Source: Flammeovirga kamogawensis (GTDB lineage Bacteria; Bacteroidota; Bacteroidia; Cytophagales; Flammeovirgaceae). From it: a stretch of DNA of 64,000 nt. The number at the start of each line of letters is the position of its first letter. Within the stretch, counting starts at the first letter, position 1. Of the stretch, positions 38,747 through 47,564 are shown in pieces. The notes under the pieces are model-generated. The model was not told the DNA's origin. It searched no databases and saw nothing but the letters and a program-made list of their open reading frames with translations. The position numbers and the translations under genes are program-made. The stretch covers positions 1,116,001 to 1,180,000 of the forward strand of contig NZ_CP076129.1 in assembly GCF_018736065.1 (NCBI RefSeq), in the 5' to 3' direction.

Positions 38747-39034
38747 ATGAAAAAAAGACCTACTGGTAAAACTATTGGGGGACGTGCTTTTGGGACTAAA
38801 AAAATATCTAAAGCAGAAGAGTTAAGAGGTGTTCAAGATGTTATAGTTGATAAGTTTGACCGCTTAGCTCGTACTCGAAAAGATTTAGAATTAGATAAGC
38901 GATTAGGAAAAGAGATACGTGCTTATTTAACGAAAAGAAGAGAGCGAAAAATGCCTGTAGATCAGAAAATGCTAAAGCAATATATTGTACAGCTTAAACG
39001 AAAAATGCTTCAAGAAATCACTTTTAAAAAGTAA
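38747..39034 (+). CDS. small, very basic protein of unknown function
   Basis: A 95-residue protein rich in Lys and Arg (KKRPTGKTIGGRAFGTKK at the start; RLARTRKDLELDKR and TKRRERKMPVDQK later), predicted mainly helical. No family is recognised and no signal peptide is seen. It starts 18 bases after the macro gene and is followed 38 bases later by a GH3 gene, so it is part of the same run. Its charge suggests binding to nucleic acid, phospholipid or an acidic partner such as the acidic linker of the caspase protein; this is inference only. Confidence 0.75.
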   Translation: MKKRPTGKTIGGRAFGTKKISKAEELRGVQDVIVDKFDRLARTRKDLELDKRLGKEIRAYLTKRRERKMPVDQKMLKQYIVQLKRKMLQEITFKK

Positions 39035-39072
39035 GCGATCAATTTTTTTAAACCTATCAATACCCCTAAAAT

Positions 39073-40740
39073 ATGTACCCTCCATTTCATAATCATAGAA
39101 ACGATTCATGGGTGAAAAAAACACTCAAAAATATGTCTTTAGAACAGAAAATTGGTCAACTTTTTCAAGTAGCTGCCTTTTCTAATAGAGATGAAAAGCA
39201 CGAAGAAGAAATTCTTACATTAATTGAAAAATACCATTTAGGAGGGCTAACATTTTTTCAGGGAGAACCATTCAAGCAGGTAGAATTAACCAATAAATAC
39301 CAGTCTAAAAGTAGTGTGCCTTTGTTTATAAATATAGATGCAGAATGGGGATTAGCCATGCGATTACAAGGCACAACACAGTTTCCGTATCAGATGGCTT
39401 TAGGTGCGATTGCGGATGATGCTTTAATTTTTAAAATGGCACGAAAAATAGGAGAGCATTGTAAAAGAATAGGAGTTTGTTCTCCGTTGGCTCCTGTAGT
39501 AGATGTAAATAACAACCCTAAAAATCCTGTAATTAATTATCGTTCTTTTGGAGAAGATAAGGTTAAAGTAGCAAATAAAGGGATAGCTTATATGAAGGGT
39601 TTACAATCTGTACATGTATTAGATAATGCAAAGCACTTTCCGGGTCATGGTGATACAGCTACAGATTCACATTTAGATTTGCCACGTTTATCACATTCTT
39701 CTGAGCGTTTAAATGCAATTGAATTATATCCATTTAAAGAGCTTATAAAGAATGGTTTAAGTAGTATAATGACGGCACATCTAGAAATTCCTGTTTGGGA
39801 TAAAAGAGATAACATGCCTACAACATTGTCTAATAAAATTCTTTCTTCTATCCTTTTTGATCAATTAGATTTTAAAGGGCTAGCCATTACAGACGCAATG
39901 GATATGCAAGGAATTACTAAATATTATAAGGATGGTGAGGCTGATTTAATGGCAATTTTAGCAGGAAATCATATCATTACAAATAGCAGAAGTGTACCAA
40001 AAGGTGTTGAGAAGATAAAGCAAGCACTTGTAAATGGTGATTTTTCTGAAGAGCAATTAGATGAAATTGTAACTAATTTATTGGCCATGAAAAAGTGGGT
40101 AGGTTTAGATCAATTGAAAGAAATTAATTCAAGAAATTTATCAGCTGATCTAAATGATGAGGAAAGCAAACAACTAAACAAAGCGTTGGCAGAGGCATCC
40201 ATCACTTATTTGGGAAAATCACCTATGCAGCCTATAGATAAAGACAAAACAATCTACTTAAAGTTGGTTGGAGAGCATCAGACAATAAGTACTAGAGAAC
40301 AAGTTGCTCATCATTTAAAAGAAATAAGAAAAGAAGAAAAGAATGTGTTATTTAATGGCTTAAGAGCTTTAGAAGTCACTACTTTAACATGGAATGAAAG
40401 GGAGGGAGAAGCATCATTAAAAAAGCTACTTGAAAAAGTAGAAAATTATGAACGTGTAATTCTGAGTATACATGGAATTAATATTAAGCCTTTTAACCAC
40501 TTTGATCTCCCTGAAATTATAAGAAAGCAAGTATTAGATTTTCTTTCTAATAAACAGGTAACTCTACTCTTTTTTGGAAATGCGTATGGCCTAGATGAAA
40601 TTGAAAACATCGAAATTGCAAAAGAAGTACTATTAACTTATCAAGATTCTGAGTTTATGCAAGAAGCCGCACTTCGAGTTTTAAGCGGTGAGATAGAGTG
40701 TAAAGGGGAGTTACCAGTTAGCCTCAAAAAATTACCATAA
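39073..40740 (+). CDS. cytosolic GH3 beta-N-acetylhexosaminidase (NagZ-type)
   Basis: A 555-residue glycoside hydrolase family 3 enzyme with no signal peptide. The barrel (about 15-350) carries the NagZ-type loop KHFPGHGDTATDSH (187-200), whose Asp198-His200 dyad acts as acid/base in this subgroup, and the nucleophile Asp274 in AITDAMDMQGI. An extra alpha/beta domain (about 365-555) follows, as in many Bacteroidota members. NagZ enzymes remove GlcNAc from peptidoglycan fragments during cell wall recycling, which fits a cytosolic site. It ends the run caspase-macro-basic protein-GH3 and is followed by a terminator. Whether it belongs to that system or is a neighbour with its own promoter is open. 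Confidence 0.85.
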   Translation: MYPPFHNHRNDSWVKKTLKNMSLEQKIGQLFQVAAFSNRDEKHEEEILTLIEKYHLGGLTFFQGEPFKQVELTNKYQSKSSVPLFINIDAEWGLAMRLQGTTQFPYQMALGAIADDALIFKMARKIGEHCKRIGVCSPLAPVVDVNNNPKNPVINYRSFGEDKVKVANKGIAYMKGLQSVHVLDNAKHFPGHGDTATDSHLDLPRLSHSSERLNAIELYPFKELIKNGLSSIMTAHLEIPVWDKRDNMPTTLSNKILSSILFDQLDFKGLAITDAMDMQGITKYYKDGEADLMAILAGNHIITNSRSVPKGVEKIKQALVNGDFSEEQLDEIVTNLLAMKKWVGLDQLKEINSRNLSADLNDEESKQLNKALAEASITYLGKSPMQPIDKDKTIYLKLVGEHQTISTREQVAHHLKEIRKEEKNVLFNGLRALEVTTLTWNEREGEASLKKLLEKVENYERVILSIHGINIKPFNHFDLPEIIRKQVLDFLSNKQVTLLFFGNAYGLDEIENIEIAKEVLLTYQDSEFMQEAALRVLSGEIECKGELPVSLKKLP

Positions 40741-40773
40741 AAAAAGGAGCACTCCAATGGAAAGCTCCTTTTT
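40741..40773 (+). terminator. rho-independent terminator of the caspase/macro/GH3 run
   Basis: A 10-bp stem (40741-40750 with 40764-40773) starting at the base after the GH3 stop codon, with AAAAAGGAGC as left arm and a right arm that ends in five T. Confidence 0.85.
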
Positions 40774-41130
40774 GATATTACTACATTTTACTACTTAACT
40801 ACTTTAAATCATAGCCCTATTTCAGGCTTAATAATTTTCTATCACTTTATCTTTAATAGAACTGCTTTAAATGCTTACATAATGTAGACAGCTATGCCAA
40901 TTTATGTGACAGTACGATTGAATTTTATTAACATTAAAGGAGTGTATTTATTTTATTCTGAAGTGTTTAATTTGTTGTAATCACCTTATTATGAGTTGTT
41001 TGTGTTGTTTAAAAAAATAAACATAAAAAAGAAAAAATAAGAAACCACAGTGTTTTTTTGATAAAAGTTTCAGTAAGTAAAATTTATTTATAACTTCGAG
41101 TACACTAACTATTACTATTTTTTGCTAAAA
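40774..41130. other. intergenic stretch with no gene seen
   Basis: A 357-base AT-rich spacer between the GH3 terminator and the broken GLPGLI gene. No frame, RNA or repeat is recognised. Confidence 0.5.
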
Positions 41131-42027
41131 ATGAAAAACTATTTCACTCTACTTTTGCTATTAAAAGCAACATTACTTTTCTCTCAAGATACAATAACAC
41201 CGAAGGGTCAATCAAAAATGAAATGTATTTATATGCATACATTTCAACCTTTTGTAGATGACACAACTAAAGTAAACGAAAAGTTTGTTTTGTATTTGAA
41301 TGATCAATTTTCAGAATACAATAACTATAATGATTATTTAATTGGTATTGAGATAAAACGAGCTTATGCAGCAAGCAAATTAGATAAAAATAGTTCTGTC
41401 TTCGATATTCTAAATATGAAACTGGATAACATTTCAGAGCCGGAGAGTAATAATTTTAAAGTATTTAAAGACAATACTTCTCAAAAAGTAATTTATACAC
41501 ATGGCTTTGGTGTGCTTTGTTCATTTTAAGAAAGTTATGATGAAATGATTTGGGAAGTAACAGATGAAAGCAAAATTATAGATAACAATCATTGTATTAA
41601 AGCATTAACAACTTTCGGTCAATATAAATTTGAAGCATGGTTTACACCTGAAATTCCAATTGCTGACGGACCATATATGTTTAGAGGGTTACCAGGTTTG
41701 ATTGTTGCTGTGAATGATACTCAAAATTTACATAAGTTTGAAATGATAAGTATTGAAACCGATACTACTTATGAATTACGAGACACATCAACTGGTAGAG
41801 AATTTCTTAATCCTATTAAACAAAAGTTAGCTTTAAGAAATGTAATAAAGCAAAAAAATAAACTTGAAGCAGGTTATGATATAAGTTTTGACTTTACTTC
41901 AAAACATAGAATTGAAAGACCATACCTTGAAGATTCATCTGAAGAAAACATTAAAAAACAAAAATTGAAATATACTTTATATGACTATCTACTTTTTAGA
42001 GAATACACTCTTCAAAAAGGTCTTTAA
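41131..42027 (+). pseudogene. GLPGLI family secreted protein interrupted by one in-frame stop
   Basis: The frame from the ATG at 41131 (signal peptide MKNYFTLLLLLKATLLFSQ) stays open to a TAA at 41527-41529 and continues in the same frame to 42027. The second part holds the family core: WEVTDESKIIDNNHCIKALT, FEAWFTPEIPIADGPYMF and RGLPGLIVAVND. Together the two parts give about 297 residues, the normal size for this exported Bacteroidota family (TIGR01200). There is no frameshift, only the stop. GLPGLI proteins are usually paired with a downstream outer-membrane beta-barrel protein with a carboxypeptidase-regulatory-like domain; here that neighbour is also broken. Readthrough or a sequencing error is possible but less likely given the state of the neighbour. 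Confidence 0.8.
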
Positions 42028-42047
42028 TTTGCGAATATTTGAACTAA

Positions 42048-42597
42048 ATGAAAAACTATCTAACACTATTTATTACTCTTTAAAACTTCAATCCTATTTA
42101 CATAAACTTCAGTTCAAGGTGTCATTAAAAATCAAAAAGGAGAAGTAATTCATGGCGTTACTATTATTGCCTATGAGATACAAAAGGAAAATATCTTAGG
42201 TTTTGAAGTATATAATAATAGAGGTAGGGAATAGCTTTTATAAAATAAATACTTATTTGGTGTATTCAAATACAACAGAGAAAATAGATACCACTAAATA
42301 AAGTAGATTGGTCGTAGCGAATTATAGGTATGGATATTCAATTCTCAAAAAAGAAATACCATTATTAAATGGAATAATAAATGGATTGCTCATACTTTTA
42401 TCGATAATGATTTTTAGTACATAAACTTTTCTTACCAGTATAAGTTTAATAAGAAAACAAGACTACTATTTATAGTTCAAAACCTTCTCGATCACTGTTT
42501 TTATACACAAACAGCAATGAATGCATTCCAAAGTAATCAATCTTTTTATACTTTAACCCAAAGGCAATTAATGGTGGAGGTGAAGTTTAAAATATAG
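42048..42597 (+). pseudogene. outer-membrane beta-barrel protein with regulatory-like domain, internally deleted remnant
   Basis: The ATG at 42048 starts a signal peptide (MKNYLTLFITL) that hits a stop. In another frame 42115-42234 encodes QGVIKNQKGEVIHGVTIIAY, the start of a carboxypeptidase-regulatory-like domain. The same frame further on (42418-42597) encodes YINFSYQYKFNKKTR, then QNLLDH and LTQRQLMVEVKFKI followed by a stop, which is the typical C-terminus of a TonB-receptor-like beta-barrel. An intact gene of this class is about 2.4 kb, so some 1.8 kb of the middle has been lost. It is the usual partner of GLPGLI genes and sits right after one that is also dead. Confidence 0.65.
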
Positions 42598-42824
42598 TAC
42601 TGAAATTATACGATTGTATTTATTCCACTAACCCAACCCACCTCTTCTTTACCACCTTTTAAAAACAAAATGTTTAAAAAATTAGAATTTTTAATGTTTA
42701 AATTTTGAACATTAAAATAAAATTGATTAAATTTGAAACATCAAGAAAATAAAAAATATAAGTTTCTATTCTCTTGATTGAAGATTACTATAATATGTAT
42801 TACATAAATATAAAAGCTACAAAA

Positions 42825-43142
42825 ATGAAAAATTTATTTGTTATCATCTTTACTGTTTTAGGTGTTTGTTTTACTACAAATGCAATGTCTGACACAACAG
42901 ATCCAAAAAATGAAAATGATAAATATAATTACCATGTACCAGCACAGTATAAAACAGTACAAAAGTATCAGATTAGTGTAGGGAGAGGTGCTACTTTTTT
43001 TGGAATTTCTAAAGAGTTATCAAAAGTTTCAGGTAAAGAATGGTCGTGGGAAATTGTAGACAGAGTAATAGAAAGTCATCATTATAAATATGGAAAAAAT
43101 GAAATTTTAAAACCAGAGCAAATATTCCTAGTGTCAATTTAA
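42825..43142 (+). CDS. small secreted LysM-like protein
   Basis: A 105-residue exported protein. I start it at the ATG at 42825 (MKNLFVIIFTVLGVCFTTNA, a good signal peptide) and not at the upstream TTG at 42774. The mature part YQISVGRGATFFGISKELSK, then LKPEQIFLVSI, follows the outline of a LysM domain (V-x-x-GDTLWGI, L-x-PGQ-x-L-x-I) with Asp replaced in the G-D-T turn. If real, it would bind peptidoglycan or chitin-like GlcNAc polymers. It is one domain only, without an enzyme. The similarity is judged by pattern, so moderate. Confidence 0.65.
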   Translation: MKNLFVIIFTVLGVCFTTNAMSDTTDPKNENDKYNYHVPAQYKTVQKYQISVGRGATFFGISKELSKVSGKEWSWEIVDRVIESHHYKYGKNEILKPEQIFLVSI

Positions 43143-43363
43143 CAAATATAAAATTATTGCCTAAAACTATTTCTTACAAATGCTTTTTAAGTCCTATATA
43201 ATTATAGGACTTATTTGTTGCATATTAATATGTTTCTACCTAGTACCTTACCACTTTTGTTAGTGTATTTAAACAAAAAGGAACTATAATTGTATTACTA
43301 TCAGTTATATATAGTTTGTGTAAATGCTTTGAAAGCTATTCCTTATCAATTAACCTTTTAAAA

Positions 43364-43834
43364 ATGAAAACGCTATTTACTATCTTATTCCTAATTTCTG
43401 TGCAATTTTCTTCATTTTCTCAACGTGTAATAGTAGACAATAATGGAGGAGAAAATACAGATTACTTAAACTTACAGATTGCTATAAATAATGCAAACCA
43501 TGGAGACAGTATTATTGTAAGACCATCTGAAGTAAGCTACGGAGAAATTGCCATTTCTAAACATATTGTACTTCTCTCTGAAGATATTGTATTGAAAAAT
43601 GAAAAATTGAATACTACGAGAATTGAGAAGCTTATTTTAGAGAATATTAGCTACGATAAATCGGATGCATCTAATAGCACAATTTGTGGATTTGAAATTC
43701 ATAAATTAGAAGCAATTTCAGACCCTGATAACTCAGTAAAGAATATCACTTTTGTAAAAAACAGATTAAAAAATAAACCACAAATAAAAGACATTAAAAC
43801 CTGGATTATCACTCAGAATACTAGAATTTATTAG
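43364..43834 (+). CDS. small secreted protein with beta-helix-like start
   Basis: A 156-residue protein started at the ATG at 43364 (MKTLFTILFLISVQFSSFSQ, signal peptide). The segment TDYLNLQIAINNANHGDSII, then SYGEIAISKHIVLLSE, matches the N-terminal cap of parallel beta-helix proteins (AIxAAxxGDTIxVxPGxYxExIxIxK). The helix would have only about four turns before the protein ends, so it may be a short member or a shortened relic of a larger lyase-like protein. The frame itself is clean. It ends before a plus-strand terminator. Confidence 0.6.
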   Translation: MKTLFTILFLISVQFSSFSQRVIVDNNGGENTDYLNLQIAINNANHGDSIIVRPSEVSYGEIAISKHIVLLSEDIVLKNEKLNTTRIEKLILENISYDKSDASNSTICGFEIHKLEAISDPDNSVKNITFVKNRLKNKPQIKDIKTWIITQNTRIY

Positions 43835-43879
43835 TACCTAACTAGTAAAATGTTTAAAATATACCCATTTCACCTATTT

Positions 43880-43910
43880 AGTGATGTCTATTCTTAGGCA
43901 TCACTTTTTT
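43880..43910 (+). terminator. plus-strand rho-independent terminator
   Basis: A 7-bp stem (AGTGATG 43880-43886 with CATCACT 43899-43905) followed by T residues, after the small beta-helix-like gene. Confidence 0.8.
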
Positions 43911-43912
43911 TA

Positions 43913-43948
43913 CAAAAAAATAGTTCGTCCTTATTAAAGACGAACTAT
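43913..43948 (-). terminator. minus-strand rho-independent terminator of the sulfatase pair
   Basis: A perfect 10-bp stem (43920-43929 with 43939-43948) with a run of A to its left, that is a T run when read on the minus strand. It ends the two-sulfatase transcript that comes from the right. Confidence 0.8.
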
Positions 43949-44057
43949 CCCAATGTTAAACCTAAATAATTTCTTCAGGTAATCTTCAATCAATTTTATT
44001 ACTCTCATTAATAGAAGTGTTTTTTGTTTGCAAAACCCCTATTAAAACAAATAATTT

Positions 44058-45464
44058 TTAATTGATAGGATGGATATAAGCTGGGTTTACTCTTGGTAAC
44101 TCTGCATTGGTATCCTCTTTCCATTTTTGAAGAAGTGCACTCAACTCTTTAATTTTTTGAGGTAAAACATTAGTTATTTCATTTTGTTCATAAGGGTCCG
44201 TGGTTAAATCAAATAATTTATAGGTATTGTTTTCCACAAACTCAGTCATTTTAAAACCTTTATATTGAATTACATTCACCCACTCAGCGGTAAACTTTTT
44301 ACTTTTTTTATTGAATCGAGAATAATTTGTGTATTGCCAAATAAGCTTTCTATCAGCAATTAACTTCTTTTCACCTGTTGTAATAGGCTGTAAATTCACC
44401 CCATCAAGTACATGTTTTTTTGGTAGAAGCGTGTTTGTAAACGATAAAATGGTGGGATAAATATCTACGTGAATTATTGGAGAAGTAGAAACCTGGTTTG
44501 CTTTAATCTTCTTACTATATTTCATGATATAAGGTACTCTTATACCTCCTTCTAACGTATTGCCTTTATAACCTTGGTAAGGTTTTGTAAACATTCCATT
44601 GCTTGTTTTATAATGCCCATTATCCGAAGCAAAAATTATTAAAGTATTGTCTTCAATATTTAACTTTTTGAGACTAGAAAGAACCTTAGCAACACTTTCA
44701 TCAAGGTTTTTTATCATTGCCAAAACTTTCGTTGTTTCTTCATCAAAGTTATATTTATCTTTAAAGTAGGTGTAAGTTTCTAGTTTTGGTTCTAAGGGTT
44801 TATGTACTAAATAGTAAGGTAAAAACAAGAAAAATGGAGTGTTGTTATTAACTTGTTTCTCTATAAATGCAATCCCTTTTTTTGTAATATAATCCGCATT
44901 ATAATCATTTTCTAGAACATCAGTTTGTGTAGGAAAGTGCGTAAAGTTATAATGCTTTTTTGTTTCAATGGCTTCATCAAAACCTTGGTTTTGCATACTT
45001 AACTCTTTGGTACCAAGGTGCCATTTCCCAAAACCCGCAGTTGCATAACCATTTTCTTTTAATGCTTCCGGAATTAATACTTTATCTAGACTTAAACCAA
45101 CCCCTTTTCCATTCGGTTTATTGTTTTCTGGAGGCAAATATTGCATGTTTTGAAGTGTTGCCTGATCTTTTTTGTACCGGTCAGACACTCTATATATTTT
45201 ATGACGAGGAACATACTGACCTGTCATAATAGAAGCTCTTGATGGGGCACAAGTAGGATCGTTAGAATAAGCATTTGTAAACCGAATACCTTCTTTTGCT
45301 AATTGATCTATTGCAGGAGTTTCTACAAAATCATTTCCATAACACCCTAGTGCATTTACTCCTAAATCATCCGCTAAAATAAATACAACATTTGGACGAT
45401 CTATTTGAGCAAAACAATGTATAGAAGCTAAAAGAATGACAACAATATTTAGCATTGATTTCAT
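44058..45464 (-). CDS. S1 family sulfatase, exported
   Basis: A 468-residue arylsulfatase-fold enzyme. I start it at the ATG at 45464, which gives a proper signal peptide (MKSMLNIVVILLASIHCFAQ) and lies one base after the stop of the upstream sulfatase, so the two are translationally coupled. The active-site Cys72 in TCAPSRASIMTG is the residue matured to formylglycine; the metal-binding start is FILADDLG, and GKWHLG and FASDNGHYK are further active-site pieces. S1 sulfatases remove sulfate esters from glycans such as carrageenan, ulvan, fucoidan or host glycans. The target is unknown. The maturase is not in the window. Confidence 0.93.
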   Translation of the reverse strand: MKSMLNIVVILLASIHCFAQIDRPNVVFILADDLGVNALGCYGNDFVETPAIDQLAKEGIRFTNAYSNDPTCAPSRASIMTGQYVPRHKIYRVSDRYKKDQATLQNMQYLPPENNKPNGKGVGLSLDKVLIPEALKENGYATAGFGKWHLGTKELSMQNQGFDEAIETKKHYNFTHFPTQTDVLENDYNADYITKKGIAFIEKQVNNNTPFFLFLPYYLVHKPLEPKLETYTYFKDKYNFDEETTKVLAMIKNLDESVAKVLSSLKKLNIEDNTLIIFASDNGHYKTSNGMFTKPYQGYKGNTLEGGIRVPYIMKYSKKIKANQVSTSPIIHVDIYPTILSFTNTLLPKKHVLDGVNLQPITTGEKKLIADRKLIWQYTNYSRFNKKSKKFTAEWVNVIQYKGFKMTEFVENNTYKLFDLTTDPYEQNEITNVLPQKIKELSALLQKWKEDTNAELPRVNPAYIHPIN

Positions 45465-45465
45465 T

Positions 45466-47085
45466 TTAATTGATGAGGTTAACGGATACAACTTCAGATT
45501 CTTTATAACCAATACGAATTGCTTTAACTTCTATTTTTGATGCCTTATTAATAGCAATAGGAGTTGTATAAAGTTTCCATTTTCCTCCATTTATTTGATA
45601 CCCAATTGATGCACCCTGAGTTGAGCAAGTTAAAGTGAGGAGATTAGCATGAATACTAGTTTTTACCTTATTTGTAACAGGTTGCTGATTATTTGGCCAC
45701 ATTGAGGTAATCATTTCAGCTTCAGGCTGAATACATAAATCAGGAGTTTGTTTTTGCCATTTTGCTAATTGTTTTCTGAAACGCTTAACTTCTGCTGAAT
45801 AATTTTGATGATGAATTAAATTGACTGTTTCGTAAGGATCGATTTCTAAATCGAAGAGCTGTTCTTTCTCTTGTAAAGGGCTAAACCATTCCGCCTGTAT
45901 TTGATTTAATTCTCCATTTAAGTACGCATTTTTAAGGTTTTCCATAATTGGTACTTGGATTCTATATGCTATATCTTGATAGCTAGAAGGAATAGGGAAA
46001 AGGTATTTTACATATAAATATTTTCCATCTGTAACACTTCTTCTTGCTGATGTAAACTCGTCCATTCGATCTCTAGCGGCAAAAGAATACTTTCTTGACG
46101 TCTTTAAAATACTTTGTCCTTGTATGTGTTTAGGAATTTCAACTCCAGCCATTTCTAAAACGGTGGGAGCAAGGTCAATAAAATTAATCAGTTGATCTGT
46201 TTTACCACTATTTACACCTTTAGGGTATTTGATAAAGAAAGGGACATGCAAGCCAGAAGCAATAACTTCTCTTTTCTGACGTGGAAGAGGGCCTCCATGA
46301 TCAGAGAAAAAGAAGATAATTGTATTGTCATATAGATCATCTTCTTTTAATTGATTAATAATTTTAGCAACACGTTTATCTAAAAGCTCCAAATTACTAT
46401 ACATTCTAGCTAAATCTGTACGGGTTGTGTCGTTATCAATATAGTATGGAGGAACAGGTACATCTTCTTTTGCTACAGTTAGAGGCAGGTGCTTATTTTT
46501 CCAAATCTTAGATTCGTGTGTTTCATTAAAATTAAATACAGCAAAGAACGGTTGTCCTTCAGCTCTATTCCTCCAATGTGCCTTACCATCGTTTTCATCC
46601 CAAGCAGTAAATGGAGCTGCAAACTGATAATCTGTTTTTGCATTATTCGTAGTGTAGTATCCATTTGCTCTTAGATATTCTGGGAAACATTTTACTTCTT
46701 TGGGAACTACTGCACTGTACTCTCTAACATTATTATTTTCTCTATCTACAACATTTTTATTCTCTCTATATTTCCTGCTTCCTATACCAGTAATATCTCT
46801 GCCTGTTCGCATATGATTTGTACCAATTGTACTTGGGTACATTCCAGTTATAATTGCACTTCTACTAGGTGCACATACACCAGCTGTAGAAAACGCATTC
46901 ATAAAAATCTTACTCTCTTTTGCTAACTGATTTATTGTTGGAAGTTGAGCTGTGCTATCTCCATAAGAGGGTAAGTAAACACCAGTATCTTCAAAAGAAA
47001 TCCAGACAATGTTGGGTTGCTTTTTCTGAGCAAATGTAAAGGAAACTACTTGTGAAAAGAATAGATAAAATAAAAGTGTTCTCAT
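45466..47085 (-). CDS. S1 family sulfatase, exported
   Basis: A 539-residue sulfatase with signal peptide (ends TFAQ). Catalytic Cys71 is in GVCAPSRSAIITGMYP. The metal-binding region reads WISFEDTGVYLPSYGD, that is Glu-Asp in place of the more common Asp-Asp, a variant found in several S1 subfamilies. FFFSDHGGPLPRQK is the late metal/substrate motif. The last ~80 residues form a small extra beta domain (INGGKWKLYTTPIAINKASK), resembling a chitobiase/beta-hexosaminidase C-terminal (FN3-like CHB_HEX) domain, which is an uncommon add-on. First gene of the minus-strand pair. Confidence 0.92.
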   Translation of the reverse strand: MRTLLFYLFFSQVVSFTFAQKKQPNIVWISFEDTGVYLPSYGDSTAQLPTINQLAKESKIFMNAFSTAGVCAPSRSAIITGMYPSTIGTNHMRTGRDITGIGSRKYRENKNVVDRENNNVREYSAVVPKEVKCFPEYLRANGYYTTNNAKTDYQFAAPFTAWDENDGKAHWRNRAEGQPFFAVFNFNETHESKIWKNKHLPLTVAKEDVPVPPYYIDNDTTRTDLARMYSNLELLDKRVAKIINQLKEDDLYDNTIIFFFSDHGGPLPRQKREVIASGLHVPFFIKYPKGVNSGKTDQLINFIDLAPTVLEMAGVEIPKHIQGQSILKTSRKYSFAARDRMDEFTSARRSVTDGKYLYVKYLFPIPSSYQDIAYRIQVPIMENLKNAYLNGELNQIQAEWFSPLQEKEQLFDLEIDPYETVNLIHHQNYSAEVKRFRKQLAKWQKQTPDLCIQPEAEMITSMWPNNQQPVTNKVKTSIHANLLTLTCSTQGASIGYQINGGKWKLYTTPIAINKASKIEVKAIRIGYKESEVVSVNLIN

Positions 47086-47564
47086 GGTATTCTGTTGTTT
47101 TTAAATGAAAAAAGGTGAGAAAAATTATACATTATCCTCACCAGTTTTGTAATTAGAAGTAGTCACAATAAAAATATAAATGTATTCTAAATCAATAGAT
47201 AATTAGAATGGTTTGTTAAACAAATGTAGAATGAATACGTCAAAATGTGGATGAATAAACGTTCCAAATACACCACGAATGATTCTTAAACTATTTATAT
47301 AGTCTAATTGATTAATATATAGGTGGTTATAGTTTTTTAAGGTAATTTTATTGAACCATAATTCAACCTAGTAGAGTAATTATTTAACATACAAAAAAAA
47401 TGAAAACTGTAAAATTGTAATATCAAAACAAATTAGTATTGATTGTATTCAGAAAACGGATACTGATTTTATAGATCAAGATTTAACTTCCCTAATTTAT
47501 CATGTAAACATTTAGTTGTTTGTTTGGTGAGTTAGAATATTACAACTTTTTAATTTAAGTAGAA
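47086..47564. other. divergent intergenic region between sulfatase genes
   Basis: A 479-base non-coding stretch between a minus-strand and a plus-strand sulfatase. It must hold the promoters of both units. I see no clear -33/-7 pair, repeat or regulator site. Confidence 0.5.

Noticed and set aside
39073-40740. Counting this GH3 as a galactan-PUL or beta-glucosidase enzyme.
   Set aside because: It has no signal peptide and carries the NagZ-type Asp-x-His dyad; the BglX-type enzyme of the window is the one at 51393.
41131-42027. Two separate short genes for the GLPGLI region.
   Set aside because: Both parts are in the same frame, separated by one stop, and together match one family length.
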